Assembly: GCA_902590705.1 (NCBI GenBank)
Contig: CACIXU010000003.1
Coordinates: forward strand, 136,574-199,827
DNA from: an uncultured Bacteroidota bacterium
GTDB taxonomy: Bacteria > Bacteroidota > Bacteroidia > Flavobacteriales > Flavobacteriaceae
Direction: 5' to 3'
Length of the DNA stretch: 63,254 bases
Positions 36,804 through 46,857 of the stretch are shown in pieces. Both the position numbers and the translations under genes were made by a program. Position 1 is the first letter of the stretch; the number at the start of each line of letters is the position of its first letter. Below the pieces are notes generated by a model, which ran no database searches, was not told the origin of the DNA, and saw nothing but the letters and a program-made list of their open reading frames with translations.

Positions 36804-39053
36804 ATGGAAATTATAGTTAAATTTTTACCTGCATTTGGAATTATAGGTTTAATATTTGTCTTATTAAAAAACAACTGGGTAAATAAGCAAGAAGTTGGAA
36901 ATGAAAAAATGGCCACAATTGCTGAAAATATTTCAAGCGGTGCAATGTCTTTTTTAAAGGCTGAATATAGAATCCTATCCATATTTGTAGTTTGTTTAGC
37001 CATTTTACTATATATCAAGGGAAGTAAAGAAGAAGGGTCTCATGGTATGGTAGCATTATCATTTATTGTTGGTGCTATTTGTTCTGCCTTGGCAGGCTTT
37101 ATAGGTATGCGAGTTGCTACTAAAGCAAATGTAAGAACTACCAATGCGGCTAGAAAATCTTTAGGGAAAGCTCTCGAAGTGGCTTTTGCCGGAGGTTCAG
37201 TAATGGGGCTTGGAGTTGTAGGGCTTGGAGTTCTTGGATTAAGTGGATTATTTGCAACTTATCAGGAAATCTGGCCAGGTCAAGATAACTTAACTTTGGT
37301 TCTGAATGTATTGACCGGTTTTTCTATGGGTGCTTCTTCCATCGCACTATTTGCAAGAGTTGGTGGAGGTATCTATACCAAAGCTGCTGATGTAGGTGCA
37401 GACCTTGTAGGTAAAGTTGAAGCAGGAATCCCTGAAGATCATCCACTAAACCCAGCTACAATTGCAGATAATGTTGGCGATAATGTGGGAGATGTTGCTG
37501 GAATGGGAGCTGATTTATTTGAATCTTATGTAGGCTCTATTATAGGTACAATGGTTTTGGGTGCTTTTATTATTACACCAGGTGTAGCTGGAGGAATGGG
37601 AGCTGTTTTCCTTCCACTTATTATTGCTGCGCTTGGAATAGTAATGTCTATAATAGGTACACTTTTTGTTAAGGTAAAAGAAGGAGGTAATCCACAAACC
37701 GCACTAAATATTGGTGAATTTGGCTCTGCAGGACTAATGGTAGTTGTTTCATATTTTGTTATTAACGCAATGATTCCAGAATCAACTTCAGGTTTACCAC
37801 ACGGTGCAATAGGAATATTTTTAGCAACAATATCTGGTCTTGTTGCAGGATTGGGTGTTGGAAAAATAACTGAATATTATACAGGAACAGGAACTAAACC
37901 TGTTACTTCAATTGTAAGACAATCTGAAACAGGATCAGCAACCAATATTATTGCAGGACTCGGAGTAGGAATGATGTCTACAATGATTCCAATTTTATTA
38001 ATCGCAGCTGCTATTTTAATCTCTCACCACTACGCAGGTCTATATGGTATTGCAATTGCTGCAGTAGGAATGTTAGCAAATACAGGGATTCAACTGGCTG
38101 TTGATGCCTATGGACCAATTTCAGATAATGCTGGAGGTATAGCTGAGATGGCAGAGTTACCTGCGGAGGTAAGAGAACGAACTGATACATTGGATGCAGT
38201 AGGAAATACAACAGCTGCTATTGGCAAGGGGTTTGCTATTGCATCTGCAGCACTTACTGCTCTGGCCCTATTTTCTGCCTTCATGCAAGTTGCTAACGTA
38301 ACTGAAATAGATGTTTCTAAGCCTAAGGTTATGGCTGGACTTCTGGTTGGAGGAATGTTACCTTTTGTTTTCTCGGCACTTTCTATGAATGCTGTTGGTC
38401 GAGCTGCAATGTCCATGATAGAAGAAGTTAGAAGGCAATTCAAAGATATTCCAGAATTAAAGGCAGCACTAGAGGTTATGCGTAAATACAACGCTGACAT
38501 TTCAAAAGCGAATACTAAAGATCGTTCCATTTTTGATGCTGCATATGGTAAAGCTGACTATGAAAAGTGTGTTGAAATTTCAACCAAGGCTTCCATTAAA
38601 GAGATGGTAATGCCTGGATTATTAGCAATACTTGTTCCAGTTGCAGTTGGTTTCCTGGGTGGGGCTGAAATGCTTGGTGGTCTTTTAGCTGGTGTTACCA
38701 CCTGTGGTATTTTGATGGCCATTTTCCAGTCTAATGCTGGAGGAGCTTGGGACAATGCAAAAAAAATGATTGAATCTGACGGTAGAAAAGGTACAGATGC
38801 TCATAAGGCTGCAGTGGTTGGAGATACTGTTGGAGATCCTTTCAAAGATACTTCAGGGCCTTCTTTAAATATTCTTCTTAAGTTAATGTCAGTTGTGGCA
38901 CTAGTTATTGCACCAAGTATCGCGTTGAATTTAGATACAATAAGCAAAAAAGTTGAAAATAAAGAACACAATATCACATTTGAAGTAAATAAAGATATAA
39001 ATGTAGCTGACAACAGTATTACTTTCGAAACGGATTTTAAAATTAGAAAATAA
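36804..39053 (+). CDS. hppA: Membrane ion-pumping pyrophosphatase
   Basis: Couples PPi hydrolysis to cation export. 749 residues with about 16 membrane segments. Catalytic motifs [39 protein letters not shown] and C-terminal [29 protein letters not shown] carries Ala where K+-independent enzymes have Lys, so it belongs to the K+-dependent class. Sodium versus proton specificity cannot be fixed here. Beyond the last membrane helix is a hydrophilic tail of about 35 residues (KKVENKEHN onward). Confidence 0.95.
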   Translation: MEIIVKFLPAFGIIGLIFVLLKNNWVNKQEVGNEKMATIAENISSGAMSFLKAEYRILSIFVVCLAILLYIKGSKEEGSHGMVALSFIVGAICSALAGFIGMRVATKANVRTTNAARKSLGKALEVAFAGGSVMGLGVVGLGVLGLSGLFATYQEIWPGQDNLTLVLNVLTGFSMGASSIALFARVGGGIYTKAADVGADLVGKVEAGIPEDHPLNPATIADNVGDNVGDVAGMGADLFESYVGSIIGTMVLGAFIITPGVAGGMGAVFLPLIIAALGIVMSIIGTLFVKVKEGGNPQTALNIGEFGSAGLMVVVSYFVINAMIPESTSGLPHGAIGIFLATISGLVAGLGVGKITEYYTGTGTKPVTSIVRQSETGSATNIIAGLGVGMMSTMIPILLIAAAILISHHYAGLYGIAIAAVGMLANTGIQLAVDAYGPISDNAGGIAEMAELPAEVRERTDTLDAVGNTTAAIGKGFAIASAALTALALFSAFMQVANVTEIDVSKPKVMAGLLVGGMLPFVFSALSMNAVGRAAMSMIEEVRRQFKDIPELKAALEVMRKYNADISKANTKDRSIFDAAYGKADYEKCVEISTKASIKEMVMPGLLAILVPVAVGFLGGAEMLGGLLAGVTTCGILMAIFQSNAGGAWDNAKKMIESDGRKGTDAHKAAVVGDTVGDPFKDTSGPSLNILLKLMSVVALVIAPSIALNLDTISKKVENKEHNITFEVNKDINVADNSITFETDFKIRK

Positions 39054-39058
39054 TTTTT

Positions 39059-39101
39059 AATGAATGGTTGTTTGAAATTCTTCAAACGTTACTTATTCAT
39101 T
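39059..39101. terminator. Hairpin between convergent hppA and pdhB
   Basis: Inner stem GTTTGAA-ATTC-TTCAAAC (7 bp) inside outer arms AATGAAT / ATTCATT. It sits between two converging genes and could end transcripts from both sides. There is no long T-run. Confidence 0.45.
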
Positions 39102-39122
39102 AAGGAAATCATTACTTTTAAT

Positions 39123-40103
39123 CTAGTTTAAATACATCACCTTTTTAACTGATTTAATCACGTCATTTGCGTTAGGCAGCCACTCTGCGAGTAGAACTGG
39201 TGAGTAAGGAGCGGGAGTGTCAGCAGTATTTATTTTTTCTACTGGTGCATCTAAATAATCGAATATTTGACTCTGTACTTGATAAGTTATCTCAGTAGAT
39301 ATATTTCCAAAAGGCCAGGATTCCTCTAAAATCACAAGTCGATTTGTTTTTTTTACAGATTCAAAAATTGTTTCGTAGTCCATCGGACGAATTGTTCTCA
39401 AATCAATTACCTCGCAATCAATATTTTCCTCTGAAAGAATTTCTGCTGCCTTGTAGGCTTCTTTAATAATTTTTCCAAATGATACAATAGTAACATCTTT
39501 GCCTTTTCGTTTGATCTCAGCTACACCAATTGGTAGAGTAAATTCACCATCTGGAACTTCTCCTTTATCTCCATACATTTGTTCAGATTCCATAAAAATG
39601 ACAGGATCATTATCTCTAATAGCAGACTTTAAAAGTCCTTTAGCATCATATGGGTTAGAGGGCACGATTACTTTTAATCCTGGACAATTTGCATACCAAC
39701 TCTCAAAGGCTTGAGAATGAGTAGCGGCTAACTGACCTGCAGATGCAGTAGGACCTCTAAATACAATGGGACAAGGGAATTGACCCCCTGACATTTGTCT
39801 AATTTTTGCAGCGTTATTAATAATTTGATCTATACCCACCAAAGCAAAGTTAAATGTCATAAATTCTATAATTGGACGATTTCCAGTCATTGTTGAACCA
39901 ACCCCTATTCCAGCAAATCCCAATTCTGAAATTGGTGTGTCAATTACGCGTCTTTCACCGAACTCATCAAGCATTCCTTTTGATGCTTTGTAAGCACCAT
40001 TATACTCTGCAACCTCCTCTCCCATTAAAAAAATGGTATCATCTCTTCTCATCTCCTCAGTCATGGCTTCACATATAGCCTCCCTAAATTGAATTGTTTT
40101 CAT
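39123..40103 (-). CDS. pdhB: Pyruvate dehydrogenase E1 beta subunit
   Basis: Thiamine-pyrophosphate E1 beta chain of the 2-oxoacid dehydrogenase complex. 326 residues from ATG 40103 (MKTIQFREAI, the family start), six codons inside the longest frame. Motifs: FLMGEEVAEYNGAYKASKG, FMTFNFALVGIDQIINNAAK, FRGPTASAGQLAATHSQ, IDLRTIRPMDYETI. The E1 alpha gene is not adjacent. An exact -7 box lies upstream at 40124-40131. Confidence 0.94.
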   Translation of the reverse strand: MKTIQFREAICEAMTEEMRRDDTIFLMGEEVAEYNGAYKASKGMLDEFGERRVIDTPISELGFAGIGVGSTMTGNRPIIEFMTFNFALVGIDQIINNAAKIRQMSGGQFPCPIVFRGPTASAGQLAATHSQAFESWYANCPGLKVIVPSNPYDAKGLLKSAIRDNDPVIFMESEQMYGDKGEVPDGEFTLPIGVAEIKRKGKDVTIVSFGKIIKEAYKAAEILSEENIDCEVIDLRTIRPMDYETIFESVKKTNRLVILEESWPFGNISTEITYQVQSQIFDYLDAPVEKINTADTPAPYSPVLLAEWLPNANDVIKSVKKVMYLN

Positions 40104-40123
40104 CAACAAATATTTTGACAATA

Positions 40124-40131
40124 CAAATTTA
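40124..40131 (-). promoter_or_regulatory. -7 promoter box for pdhB
   Basis: Minus strand TAAATTTG, exact TAnnTTTG, 20 nt upstream of ATG 40103, which supports the shorter start. Confidence 0.5.
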
Positions 40132-40253
40132 AATAATTGCTCTCTGATTATTTGAATTAATACATAAATATTTTATAATGATTCATCCTTTAAAATCCTT
40201 TATTTATCGATGATTTAGTTAAATATTTTACTAATTTGGTAATTCCTTTACTT

Positions 40254-40877
40254 ATGAAGTTAGTACAATTAAACATTAAGGGAATTTCATACAGCGAGAC
40301 CCAAACTGGAGCCTATGCGCTTATATTAAGTGAAATAGATGGAGGTAGAAGACTTCCAATTATTATTGGAGGTTTTGAGGCCCAATCTGTCGCAATTGCA
40401 TTGGACAAAGAATTGAAGCCTAAAAGACCTCTAACCCATGATCTTTTTAAAAATTTTGCTGATCGCTATAGTATTTATATTAAACAAGTAATTATTCATA
40501 AGCTTATTGATGGAGTTTTTTACTCAAGTTTAATTTGCGAAAGGGATAAAATAGAGGAAATTATAGATTCTAGAACATCAGATGCAATTGCCCTAGCTTT
40601 AAGGTTTAGCGCCCCTATTTTTATATATGACTCTATACTGAATCAAGCAGGATTTGATGAGAAAAGTATTCGTAAATCCAAAAAAGATAAAACCGATGAA
40701 AGTTGGATTCAAAATTTTGTTGAAGAACAAAACGAGCAAAAAAGGATTCCTGAGGATTTAAAAAAACTTTCTCTATCTAAACTAAAATCATTACTCAATA
40801 AACTTGTTAATCTTGAAGATTACGAAAAGGCTGTTAAGATTAGAGACGAAATTTCTAAAAGGGAAAACAAAACTTAA
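40254..40877 (+). CDS. Bifunctional nuclease (BFN/DUF151) with UVR tail
   Basis: 207 residues from ATG 40254. The BFN domain covers about 1-135: KLVQLNIKGISYSETQTGAY, LPIIIGGFEAQSVAIALD, RPLTHDLF, and SRTSDAIALALRFSAPIF. The last 35 residues form a UVR-type helical hairpin (LLNKLVNLEDYEKAVKIRDE), which in UvrB/UvrC binds partners. The BFN+UVR arrangement is seen in Bacteroidetes. Nuclease activity is known only for a few members, so the exact role is open. Confidence 0.88.
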   Translation: MKLVQLNIKGISYSETQTGAYALILSEIDGGRRLPIIIGGFEAQSVAIALDKELKPKRPLTHDLFKNFADRYSIYIKQVIIHKLIDGVFYSSLICERDKIEEIIDSRTSDAIALALRFSAPIFIYDSILNQAGFDEKSIRKSKKDKTDESWIQNFVEEQNEQKRIPEDLKKLSLSKLKSLLNKLVNLEDYEKAVKIRDEISKRENKT

Positions 40878-40960
40878 CTGTTAATTTTTTTTTGAAAACT
40901 ATTTAATTTAGAAAGCTAACCTTAAGTAACGATGAGTATTTTTAGTAAAACATTTAATTT

Positions 40961-41785
40961 ATGCAGCAGTATTTAGACCTGATTAGACATATTCAGGAAA
41001 ATGGATTAAAAAAAACTGATCGAACTGGAACAGGTACAAAAAGTATTTTTGGATATCAAATGCGTTTTGATCTTCAAGATGGTTTCCCGCTGGTAACCAC
41101 AAAAAAAATTCATGTAAAATCTGTTATTCACGAACTTCTTTGGTTCCTAAAGGGAGATAGTAATATCAATTATCTAAATGAAAATGGTGTTAGAATTTGG
41201 AATGAATGGGCAGATGAAAATGGAAATCTCGGACCAGTTTATGGACACCAATGGAGAAACTGGAACAGTGAAGGAATAGATCAGATTAAATCTGTGATAG
41301 ACACCTTAAAAAATGACCCTGATAGTAGGAGAATGCTTGTATCAGCATGGAACCCTAGTGTTTTGCCAGACAATTCTATTTCATTTTCTGAAAATGTTGC
41401 AAAAAAAAAGGCAGCTCTCCCACCCTGTCACGCCTTCTTTCAATTTTATGTAGCAGATGGAAAACTTTCTTGTCAACTCTATCAACGAAGTGCAGATGTT
41501 TTCCTTGGTGTTCCGTTTAATATTGCCTCTTATGCCCTACTGAATATGATGGTAGCACATGTTTGTGATCTTTCGCTGGGAGAATTTATTCATTCTTTTG
41601 GAGATGCACATATATATTCCAATCATAACGAACAAATTCAAGAGCAACTTTCTAGGAATCCTAAACCACTTCCAAAGATGACTCTCAATCAGGAAATCAA
41701 AGATATATTTTGTTTTAAATTCGATGATTTTAATTTGACTGGGTATGATCCTCACCCTCAAATTAAGGGAAAAGTCGCAATTTGA
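40961..41785 (+). CDS. thyA: Thymidylate synthase
   Basis: Converts dUMP to dTMP with methylenetetrahydrofolate. 274 residues. Active-site cysteine in [31 protein letters not shown]; the dUMP-binding [21 protein letters not shown]. Compared with the E. coli enzyme there is an insert of about ten residues ([14 protein letters not shown]) before the Cys. Ends 1 nt before the stop of the convergent PLP gene; folA follows that gene and re-makes the folate used here. Confidence 0.97.
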   Translation: MQQYLDLIRHIQENGLKKTDRTGTGTKSIFGYQMRFDLQDGFPLVTTKKIHVKSVIHELLWFLKGDSNINYLNENGVRIWNEWADENGNLGPVYGHQWRNWNSEGIDQIKSVIDTLKNDPDSRRMLVSAWNPSVLPDNSISFSENVAKKKAALPPCHAFFQFYVADGKLSCQLYQRSADVFLGVPFNIASYALLNMMVAHVCDLSLGEFIHSFGDAHIYSNHNEQIQEQLSRNPKPLPKMTLNQEIKDIFCFKFDDFNLTGYDPHPQIKGKVAI

Positions 41786-41786
41786 G

Positions 41787-42827
41787 TTAGGCAATAGCCA
41801 TTTTTTTAATGACCTCAATTAAGTTTTTGATATCATCTAAAGTGTTATAGAAATGAATAGAAAACCGAATATAATTGCCTCGATGCGCAACCTTTATGTT
41901 TTTTTTCTCTAATAATTTGAAAAAACTTTCATCATAATTAATACTAATAATTGAGCTATTCTTTTTACGTTCGTAACAGGCAGGTTTATAACCATGCAAT
42001 ATTAGGGCATTACGCAATTCATTGCTGAGACTCCGATTGGTTTCGACTAATTTTATAAAGTCATTTTCTTTCAAACGCTCCAATGCAAAAACCAGCGATG
42101 CAGCTCCAAGAATATTGAAATGACCTGCATACACCTTTCCAGCAAATTGTTGAGAACTGGAATTATTTTTAGCTAAAAAAATATCTGATAATGCAACGAA
42201 TCCGTTTCCAAAACCGGCCAATAACCACTTGTAACCGCTGCAAACAACGGCATCAAAGGGAGAATCATTGAAATTGAAGACATCCGTCCCGATATATTGA
42301 GTTGCATCTCCAATAATGGAAAGTCTAGGATATTTTTGTTTTAAATCACTTAAAAAATCAAAATCAACTAGCAATCCATTTGTATACTGAACCATACTGA
42401 TAACCAAAGTTTCAATAGGATTTTTTTCTAATGAAGATGCAATATCTGTTTCAATATTATCCGACATTTCAATCGGGAACAACTTGAATTTCTTCTCCTT
42501 TATTGACGAAACTAAAGAGTGATAATCCTCTTTAATATACATTACGTTTGTGTTTTCTGGAAGTAAATTCATAACATAGCGAATACCTGTAGAAAAATTT
42601 GACACAAAATAGGTCTGCTCTTTTTTTGAACCAATGAATGAAGCAATCAAAGCTTGAGTTTGAGGTAAATTATCGTACGCTCTTAATTTATATTTATCAC
42701 CATCTAGAAGATAGCCTCGTTCAAAATTGACTCTGAAGTTGTATAATGACTCAGACATTAAACCAACGTAAGCTGTATTAAAATACGTACAAGATTTCAG
42801 TAGCGGGAAATCATTTTTAAACTTCAT
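41787..42827 (-). CDS. Class V aminotransferase-fold PLP enzyme
   Basis: 346 residues, NifS/Csd-like fold. MKFKNDFPLLKSCTYFNTAYVGL opening, GDATQYIGTDVF (PLP Asp), and the Schiff-base lysine in VVCSGYKWLLAGFGNGFV. The selenocysteine-lyase/isopenicillin epimerase subgroup is the closest match. No catalytic Cys loop of a true desulfurase is evident, so the substrate is unknown. Lies alone on the minus strand between thyA and folA. Confidence 0.82.
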   Translation of the reverse strand: MKFKNDFPLLKSCTYFNTAYVGLMSESLYNFRVNFERGYLLDGDKYKLRAYDNLPQTQALIASFIGSKKEQTYFVSNFSTGIRYVMNLLPENTNVMYIKEDYHSLVSSIKEKKFKLFPIEMSDNIETDIASSLEKNPIETLVISMVQYTNGLLVDFDFLSDLKQKYPRLSIIGDATQYIGTDVFNFNDSPFDAVVCSGYKWLLAGFGNGFVALSDIFLAKNNSSSQQFAGKVYAGHFNILGAASLVFALERLKENDFIKLVETNRSLSNELRNALILHGYKPACYERKKNSSIISINYDESFFKLLEKKNIKVAHRGNYIRFSIHFYNTLDDIKNLIEVIKKMAIA

Positions 42828-42990
42828 AAATTGTCTAGAAAGTGTACATTTGTTTCAAAATTACTCTATTTAAATCTATTTAGAACGATATTTTTTTTTT
42901 AAGTCTAAAAACAAAAAAAAGTAACTTTAAAATTTTTATTTATCTCGAATAAATATATTAACCAAATTAAACCTTAGTCTTTGAAAATAA

Positions 42991-43509
42991 ATGACTAGCC
43001 ATAAAAAACTAAAATTCTCAAAAGAGAAAGATATCACAATAATAGCCGCTATGTCGGAAAACCGAGTTTTAGGTAAAGATAACAAGTTGATTTGGCACCT
43101 TCCACAGGATCTAAAAAGGTTCAAACTTCTTACCTCTGGACATTCGATTATCATGGGTAGGAAGACTTTTGAATCTCTTCCTAAAGTACTACCTGGTCGG
43201 CATAATATAGTTGTAACTAAAAACAAAGAATTTTCTGCTGCAGGGGTAACAGTTTGTCATAGTTTAATTGAGGCAATTAACGCATCGGGTGATGACCTTC
43301 AGCCATTTATAATTGGTGGAGGGCAGATTTACCATCAAGCAATTGAATTGGCAGATAAAATTGAACTTACTAAAATATTTAAGTCATTCGACGGAGATGT
43401 TTTTTTCCCGGAAATTGATTCTAAATTATGGTATTTGGATAAGCAGGAACACTACGAGTATTCCAATCTCAAATACTCCTATATCACCTATTTAAAAATA
43501 AATAAATAA
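42991..43509 (+). CDS. folA: Dihydrofolate reductase
   Basis: NADPH-dependent reduction of dihydrofolate. 172 residues, slightly long because of about 12 residues before the usual start. ITIIAAMSENRVLGKDNKLIWHLPQDLKRF contains the folate site; MGRKTFESLP and IIGGGQIYHQAIELADKI bind NADPH. Separated by 2 nt from fabD, so the two are probably co-transcribed. Confidence 0.96.
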   Translation: MTSHKKLKFSKEKDITIIAAMSENRVLGKDNKLIWHLPQDLKRFKLLTSGHSIIMGRKTFESLPKVLPGRHNIVVTKNKEFSAAGVTVCHSLIEAINASGDDLQPFIIGGGQIYHQAIELADKIELTKIFKSFDGDVFFPEIDSKLWYLDKQEHYEYSNLKYSYITYLKINK

Positions 43510-43511
43510 CC

Positions 43512-44393
43512 ATGAATGCATATGTTTTTCCTGGTCAGGGATCTCAATTCTCAGGAATGGGTAAAGATCTTTATGATGATTATAAAGTAGCAAAAACACT
43601 TTTTAAATCTGCGAATGAAATTTTAGGTTTTGACATCACCAAAATATTATTTGAAGGTTCTGACGAAGATTTACAACAAACAAGTGTAACCCAACCGGCA
43701 ATTTACATCCACTCGGTTATTATATCCAAAGTTCTGGGAGAAAAATTTCGCCCAGATGCTTTGGCAGGTCATTCGCTTGGCGAATATTCTGCATTAACAG
43801 CAGCAGGAACAATATCATTTGATTCAGGATTGAAACTTGTATCTCAAAGAGCTAAAGCCATGCAAAAAGCTTGCGATCTTGAAGATGGAACTATGGCAGC
43901 TATTTTGGGACTTGAGGATGAGAAAGTGGTTGAAATTTGTGACCAAATAGAGGGATTAGTTGTAGCTGCAAACTTCAACTGTCCGGGACAACTAGTTATT
44001 TCAGGTAGTACCGATGCAATAGTATCAGCCTGTGGAATTATGAAATCATCTGGTGCCAAGAGGGCACTGGTACTACCAGTTGGGGGAGCTTTTCACTCCC
44101 CTCTGATGGAACCAGCTCGGATTGAGTTAGCCAACGCAATTGAAAATACTGATTTTGCTTCGCCCATTTGTCCAGTATTTCAAAATGTTGTAGCTAATGC
44201 TGTCACTGATCCTTTGGCAATTAAAAAAAATCTTGTTGATCAACTAACTGCTCCTGTGAGATGGACCCAAAGTGTAGAAAAAATGGTTGCACTGGGCGTC
44301 AATCATTTTATTGAAGTAGGACCAGGAAAAGTACTTCAAGGATTGATTAAAAAAATTAATCCTCATACCAAGGTTTCTTCAGCAGAGTACTAG
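43512..44393 (+). CDS. fabD: Malonyl-CoA:ACP transacylase
   Basis: Loads malonyl groups onto acyl carrier protein for fatty acid synthesis. 293 residues. FPGQGSQFSGMGKDL opening, nucleophile Ser in AGHSLGEYSALTAAG, catalytic His in GGAFHSPLMEPA, and the C-terminal IEVGPGKVLQGLIKK. Shares the tetranucleotide CTAG as stop on both strands with the convergent aminotransferase. Confidence 0.97.
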   Translation: MNAYVFPGQGSQFSGMGKDLYDDYKVAKTLFKSANEILGFDITKILFEGSDEDLQQTSVTQPAIYIHSVIISKVLGEKFRPDALAGHSLGEYSALTAAGTISFDSGLKLVSQRAKAMQKACDLEDGTMAAILGLEDEKVVEICDQIEGLVVAANFNCPGQLVISGSTDAIVSACGIMKSSGAKRALVLPVGGAFHSPLMEPARIELANAIENTDFASPICPVFQNVVANAVTDPLAIKKNLVDQLTAPVRWTQSVEKMVALGVNHFIEVGPGKVLQGLIKKINPHTKVSSAEY

Positions 44394-45520
44394 GCTAAAA
44401 AAGTCAAAATTTCATCAGTGATTAAGTCGATTTGATCATCAGTAAGCTCTGTATGCATCGGTAAAGAAATTACCTCATTTACAACCTGATTTGTTACCAT
44501 AAAATCAGTTTCCTTATATCGATCACTCATGTAAGCTTTTTGCAAGTGTAACGGAATTGGATAATAAACCCCGCAAGGAATACCCTTTTTATTCAAATAT
44601 TGAACTAATGCGTCCCTATCAGCGTTAATAATCCTAAGTGTATATTGGTGATAGACATGAGAGTCACATTCTCCAATAGTAAAAGGGGTAATGATTTTGG
44701 AGTTATTGGCTAATCTTTGAGTGTATTTAATTGCAGCAGCTTTTCGGCACTCATTATAGTAATCTAAATAACTTAGTTTTATATCCAGAATAGCAGCTTG
44801 AATAGAATCCAGACGAGAATTTACCCCCACCACATCGTGATGATACCTTACGTACATTCCGTGATTGACCATCCCCCTTAGCGTATTTGCTAGTCGGTCA
44901 TCGTCTGTAAAAATAGCGCCTCCGTCTCCATATGCCCCTAGGTTTTTTGAAGGGAAAAAAGAGGTCGTGCCTAAATGTCCTAAGCTTCCTGTTTTCTTTT
45001 TACTCCCATCTGGGAAAGTGTAGTTTGCGCCTATTGACTGGGCATTATCCTCAATTATATATAGATCATTTTTTTCAGCAATCTTAATAATTTCTGACAT
45101 CATTGCAGCTTGACCAAACAAGTGTACTGGAATGATAGCCTTGGTTTTAGGAGTAATTGCCTTTTTAACAGCTGAAACATCAATATTGTAAGTTTTTATA
45201 TCAATGTCGACCAAAACAGGAGTTAATCCTAATAAGGAAATCACTTCGACTGTAGCAGCAAATGTGAAATCCGCGGTAATAATCTCATCTCCTTTCTTCA
45301 GCCCCAATCCCATCAATGCAATCTGAAGAGCGTCAGTTCCGTTTGCACATGGGATGACATGTTTTACCCCTAAATAGTTTTCTAAATGCTCTTGAAATTC
45401 CTTAACCTGAGGCCCATTAATAAATTTAGTAGATTCAATAGTGCTAATAACCGAGGCATTAACTTGGGCTTGAATAGCATCGTATTGACCTTTAAGATCA
45501 ACCATTTCAATCTTTTTCAT
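44390..45520 (-). CDS. DegT/DnrJ/EryC1-type sugar aminotransferase
   Basis: 376 residues, PLP enzyme that aminates keto-sugar nucleotides for surface polysaccharides. FINGPQVKEFQEHLENYLGVKHVIPCANGTDAL-type opening, EDNAQSIGA, and the Schiff-base lysine in SFFPSKNLGAYGDGGAIFT; C-terminal SLPMHTELTDDQ. Divergent from kdtA, which suggests a shared envelope-sugar theme. Exact sugar unknown. Confidence 0.92.
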   Translation of the reverse strand: MKKIEMVDLKGQYDAIQAQVNASVISTIESTKFINGPQVKEFQEHLENYLGVKHVIPCANGTDALQIALMGLGLKKGDEIITADFTFAATVEVISLLGLTPVLVDIDIKTYNIDVSAVKKAITPKTKAIIPVHLFGQAAMMSEIIKIAEKNDLYIIEDNAQSIGANYTFPDGSKKKTGSLGHLGTTSFFPSKNLGAYGDGGAIFTDDDRLANTLRGMVNHGMYVRYHHDVVGVNSRLDSIQAAILDIKLSYLDYYNECRKAAAIKYTQRLANNSKIITPFTIGECDSHVYHQYTLRIINADRDALVQYLNKKGIPCGVYYPIPLHLQKAYMSDRYKETDFMVTNQVVNEVISLPMHTELTDDQIDLITDEILTFLA

Positions 45521-45583
45521 ATCTAATATTACATTATAAAATTAAAAAAAAGGATTCTGCTTTTAGCAATAGATTATAAAAAC

Positions 45584-45591
45584 TATTTTTG
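45584..45591 (+). promoter_or_regulatory. -7 promoter box for kdtA
   Basis: TATTTTTG, exact TAnnTTTG, with only 4 nt between its last base and ATG 45596. If used, the mRNA would start at or next to the start codon (leaderless). No good -33. Confidence 0.5.
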
Positions 45592-45595
45592 AACC

Positions 45596-46846
45596 ATGAT
45601 GTTGTTTAGACTGATTTATAATGTTATCATTGAAATCTCTTTTCCCGTTCTATGGATAGTTGGACTCTTTTCCAAAAAGATAAATCTTTTTACAAGAGGA
45701 CGATCAATAACCTTTAAAATACTAAAATCAAAATCATTGGATCAGGGTCAATGGGCTTGGTTCCATGTTGCCTCATTAGGGGAATTCGAACAAGCAATAC
45801 CATTAATAATAACTTACAAAAAGCATTTTCCTAAAGACAAAATCTTACTTACTTTTTTCTCTCCATCAGGCTATGAGATAAAAAAAAATTTTCCATATGC
45901 TAATTGCATATGTTATCTTCCGTGGGATAGTATTAAAAACGTAAATCGTTTCCTAGATTTTTGTAATTTAAAATTGGCAATTTTTGTAAAATATGAATTT
46001 TGGCCAAATTTTTTTAGTGGCCTTCATAAAAGAAAAATTCCTGTTTATTCTGTTTCTAGCATTTTTAGACCTAAACAACTTTTTTTTCGTTGGTATGGAG
46101 TTGAATACAGAAAACTACTTTATGATGTAAAACACTATTTTGTCCAGAATGATCTTTCTAAAAAGCTATTGAATAATATAGGAATTGAAGCAGTTTCAGT
46201 TAATGGAGATACGAGAATTGATAGAGTTTATCAAATGTTAAAACAAGAAAATAAACTAGAAATAATGGATGATTTTACATCGGGAATAAAATGTTTTGTT
46301 GCAGGAAGTACATGGCCCGATGACCATAACTTAATTGAGGATTTACTTAAAAAAAAAATACCCCTAAAAATAGTTATTGTTCCACACGAAGTTTCTAGAA
46401 AAGTAATCGGAAATTTAGAAAAAAAAATAAAATTACCTTTTGCTAAATGGAGTACATATAATACTGTGAATGATGTAAAAAAGAGAATTCTTATTGTTGA
46501 TAAAATAGGGGAACTGAGCAAAATATACAGTTATGCTGCATTTGCTTATGTAGGAGGAGGTTTTAAGAAAAAAAAATTACACAGCACATTGGAAGCTGCA
46601 GCTTTCAGCATACCGGTAATAATTGGTCCATATTTTAAAACTTTTCAAGAAGCAGAGACCCTTGTTGGCCTTGGGGGTATCTATTCAATTAGAAATAAAT
46701 TTGAACTAAAAAAAGTTTTTGATCAAATTTCATTGAATGACCAAAAAAGAAAAAAGGCAGGAATGATAAATGGTAAATATATTTCAAAAAGTATTGGGGC
46801 AAGCTCAAGATTTATAAATAAATTAAAAGAACTCAATTCAAAGTAA
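45596..46846 (+). CDS. kdtA: 3-deoxy-D-manno-octulosonic acid (Kdo) transferase
   Basis: Adds Kdo to lipid A precursor at the inner membrane. 416 residues. N-terminal membrane anchor; WAWFHVASLGEFEQAIPLI (family motif), LTFFSPSGYEIKKNF, PVYSVSSIFRPKQLFF, AGSTWPDDHNLI and the C-terminal GGGFKKKKLHSTLEAAAFSIPVIIGP. Together with lpxK at 56.9 kb it shows a lipid A-Kdo outer membrane. A second ATG follows immediately at 45599. Confidence 0.93.
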   Translation: MMLFRLIYNVIIEISFPVLWIVGLFSKKINLFTRGRSITFKILKSKSLDQGQWAWFHVASLGEFEQAIPLIITYKKHFPKDKILLTFFSPSGYEIKKNFPYANCICYLPWDSIKNVNRFLDFCNLKLAIFVKYEFWPNFFSGLHKRKIPVYSVSSIFRPKQLFFRWYGVEYRKLLYDVKHYFVQNDLSKKLLNNIGIEAVSVNGDTRIDRVYQMLKQENKLEIMDDFTSGIKCFVAGSTWPDDHNLIEDLLKKKIPLKIVIVPHEVSRKVIGNLEKKIKLPFAKWSTYNTVNDVKKRILIVDKIGELSKIYSYAAFAYVGGGFKKKKLHSTLEAAAFSIPVIIGPYFKTFQEAETLVGLGGIYSIRNKFELKKVFDQISLNDQKRKKAGMINGKYISKSIGASSRFINKLKELNSK

Positions 46847-46857
46847 TCCTCAATTAA

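Noticed and set aside
38108-38530. 140-codon minus-strand frame inside hppA
   Set aside because: Antisense shadow of the membrane pyrophosphatase; no start signal or recognisable product.
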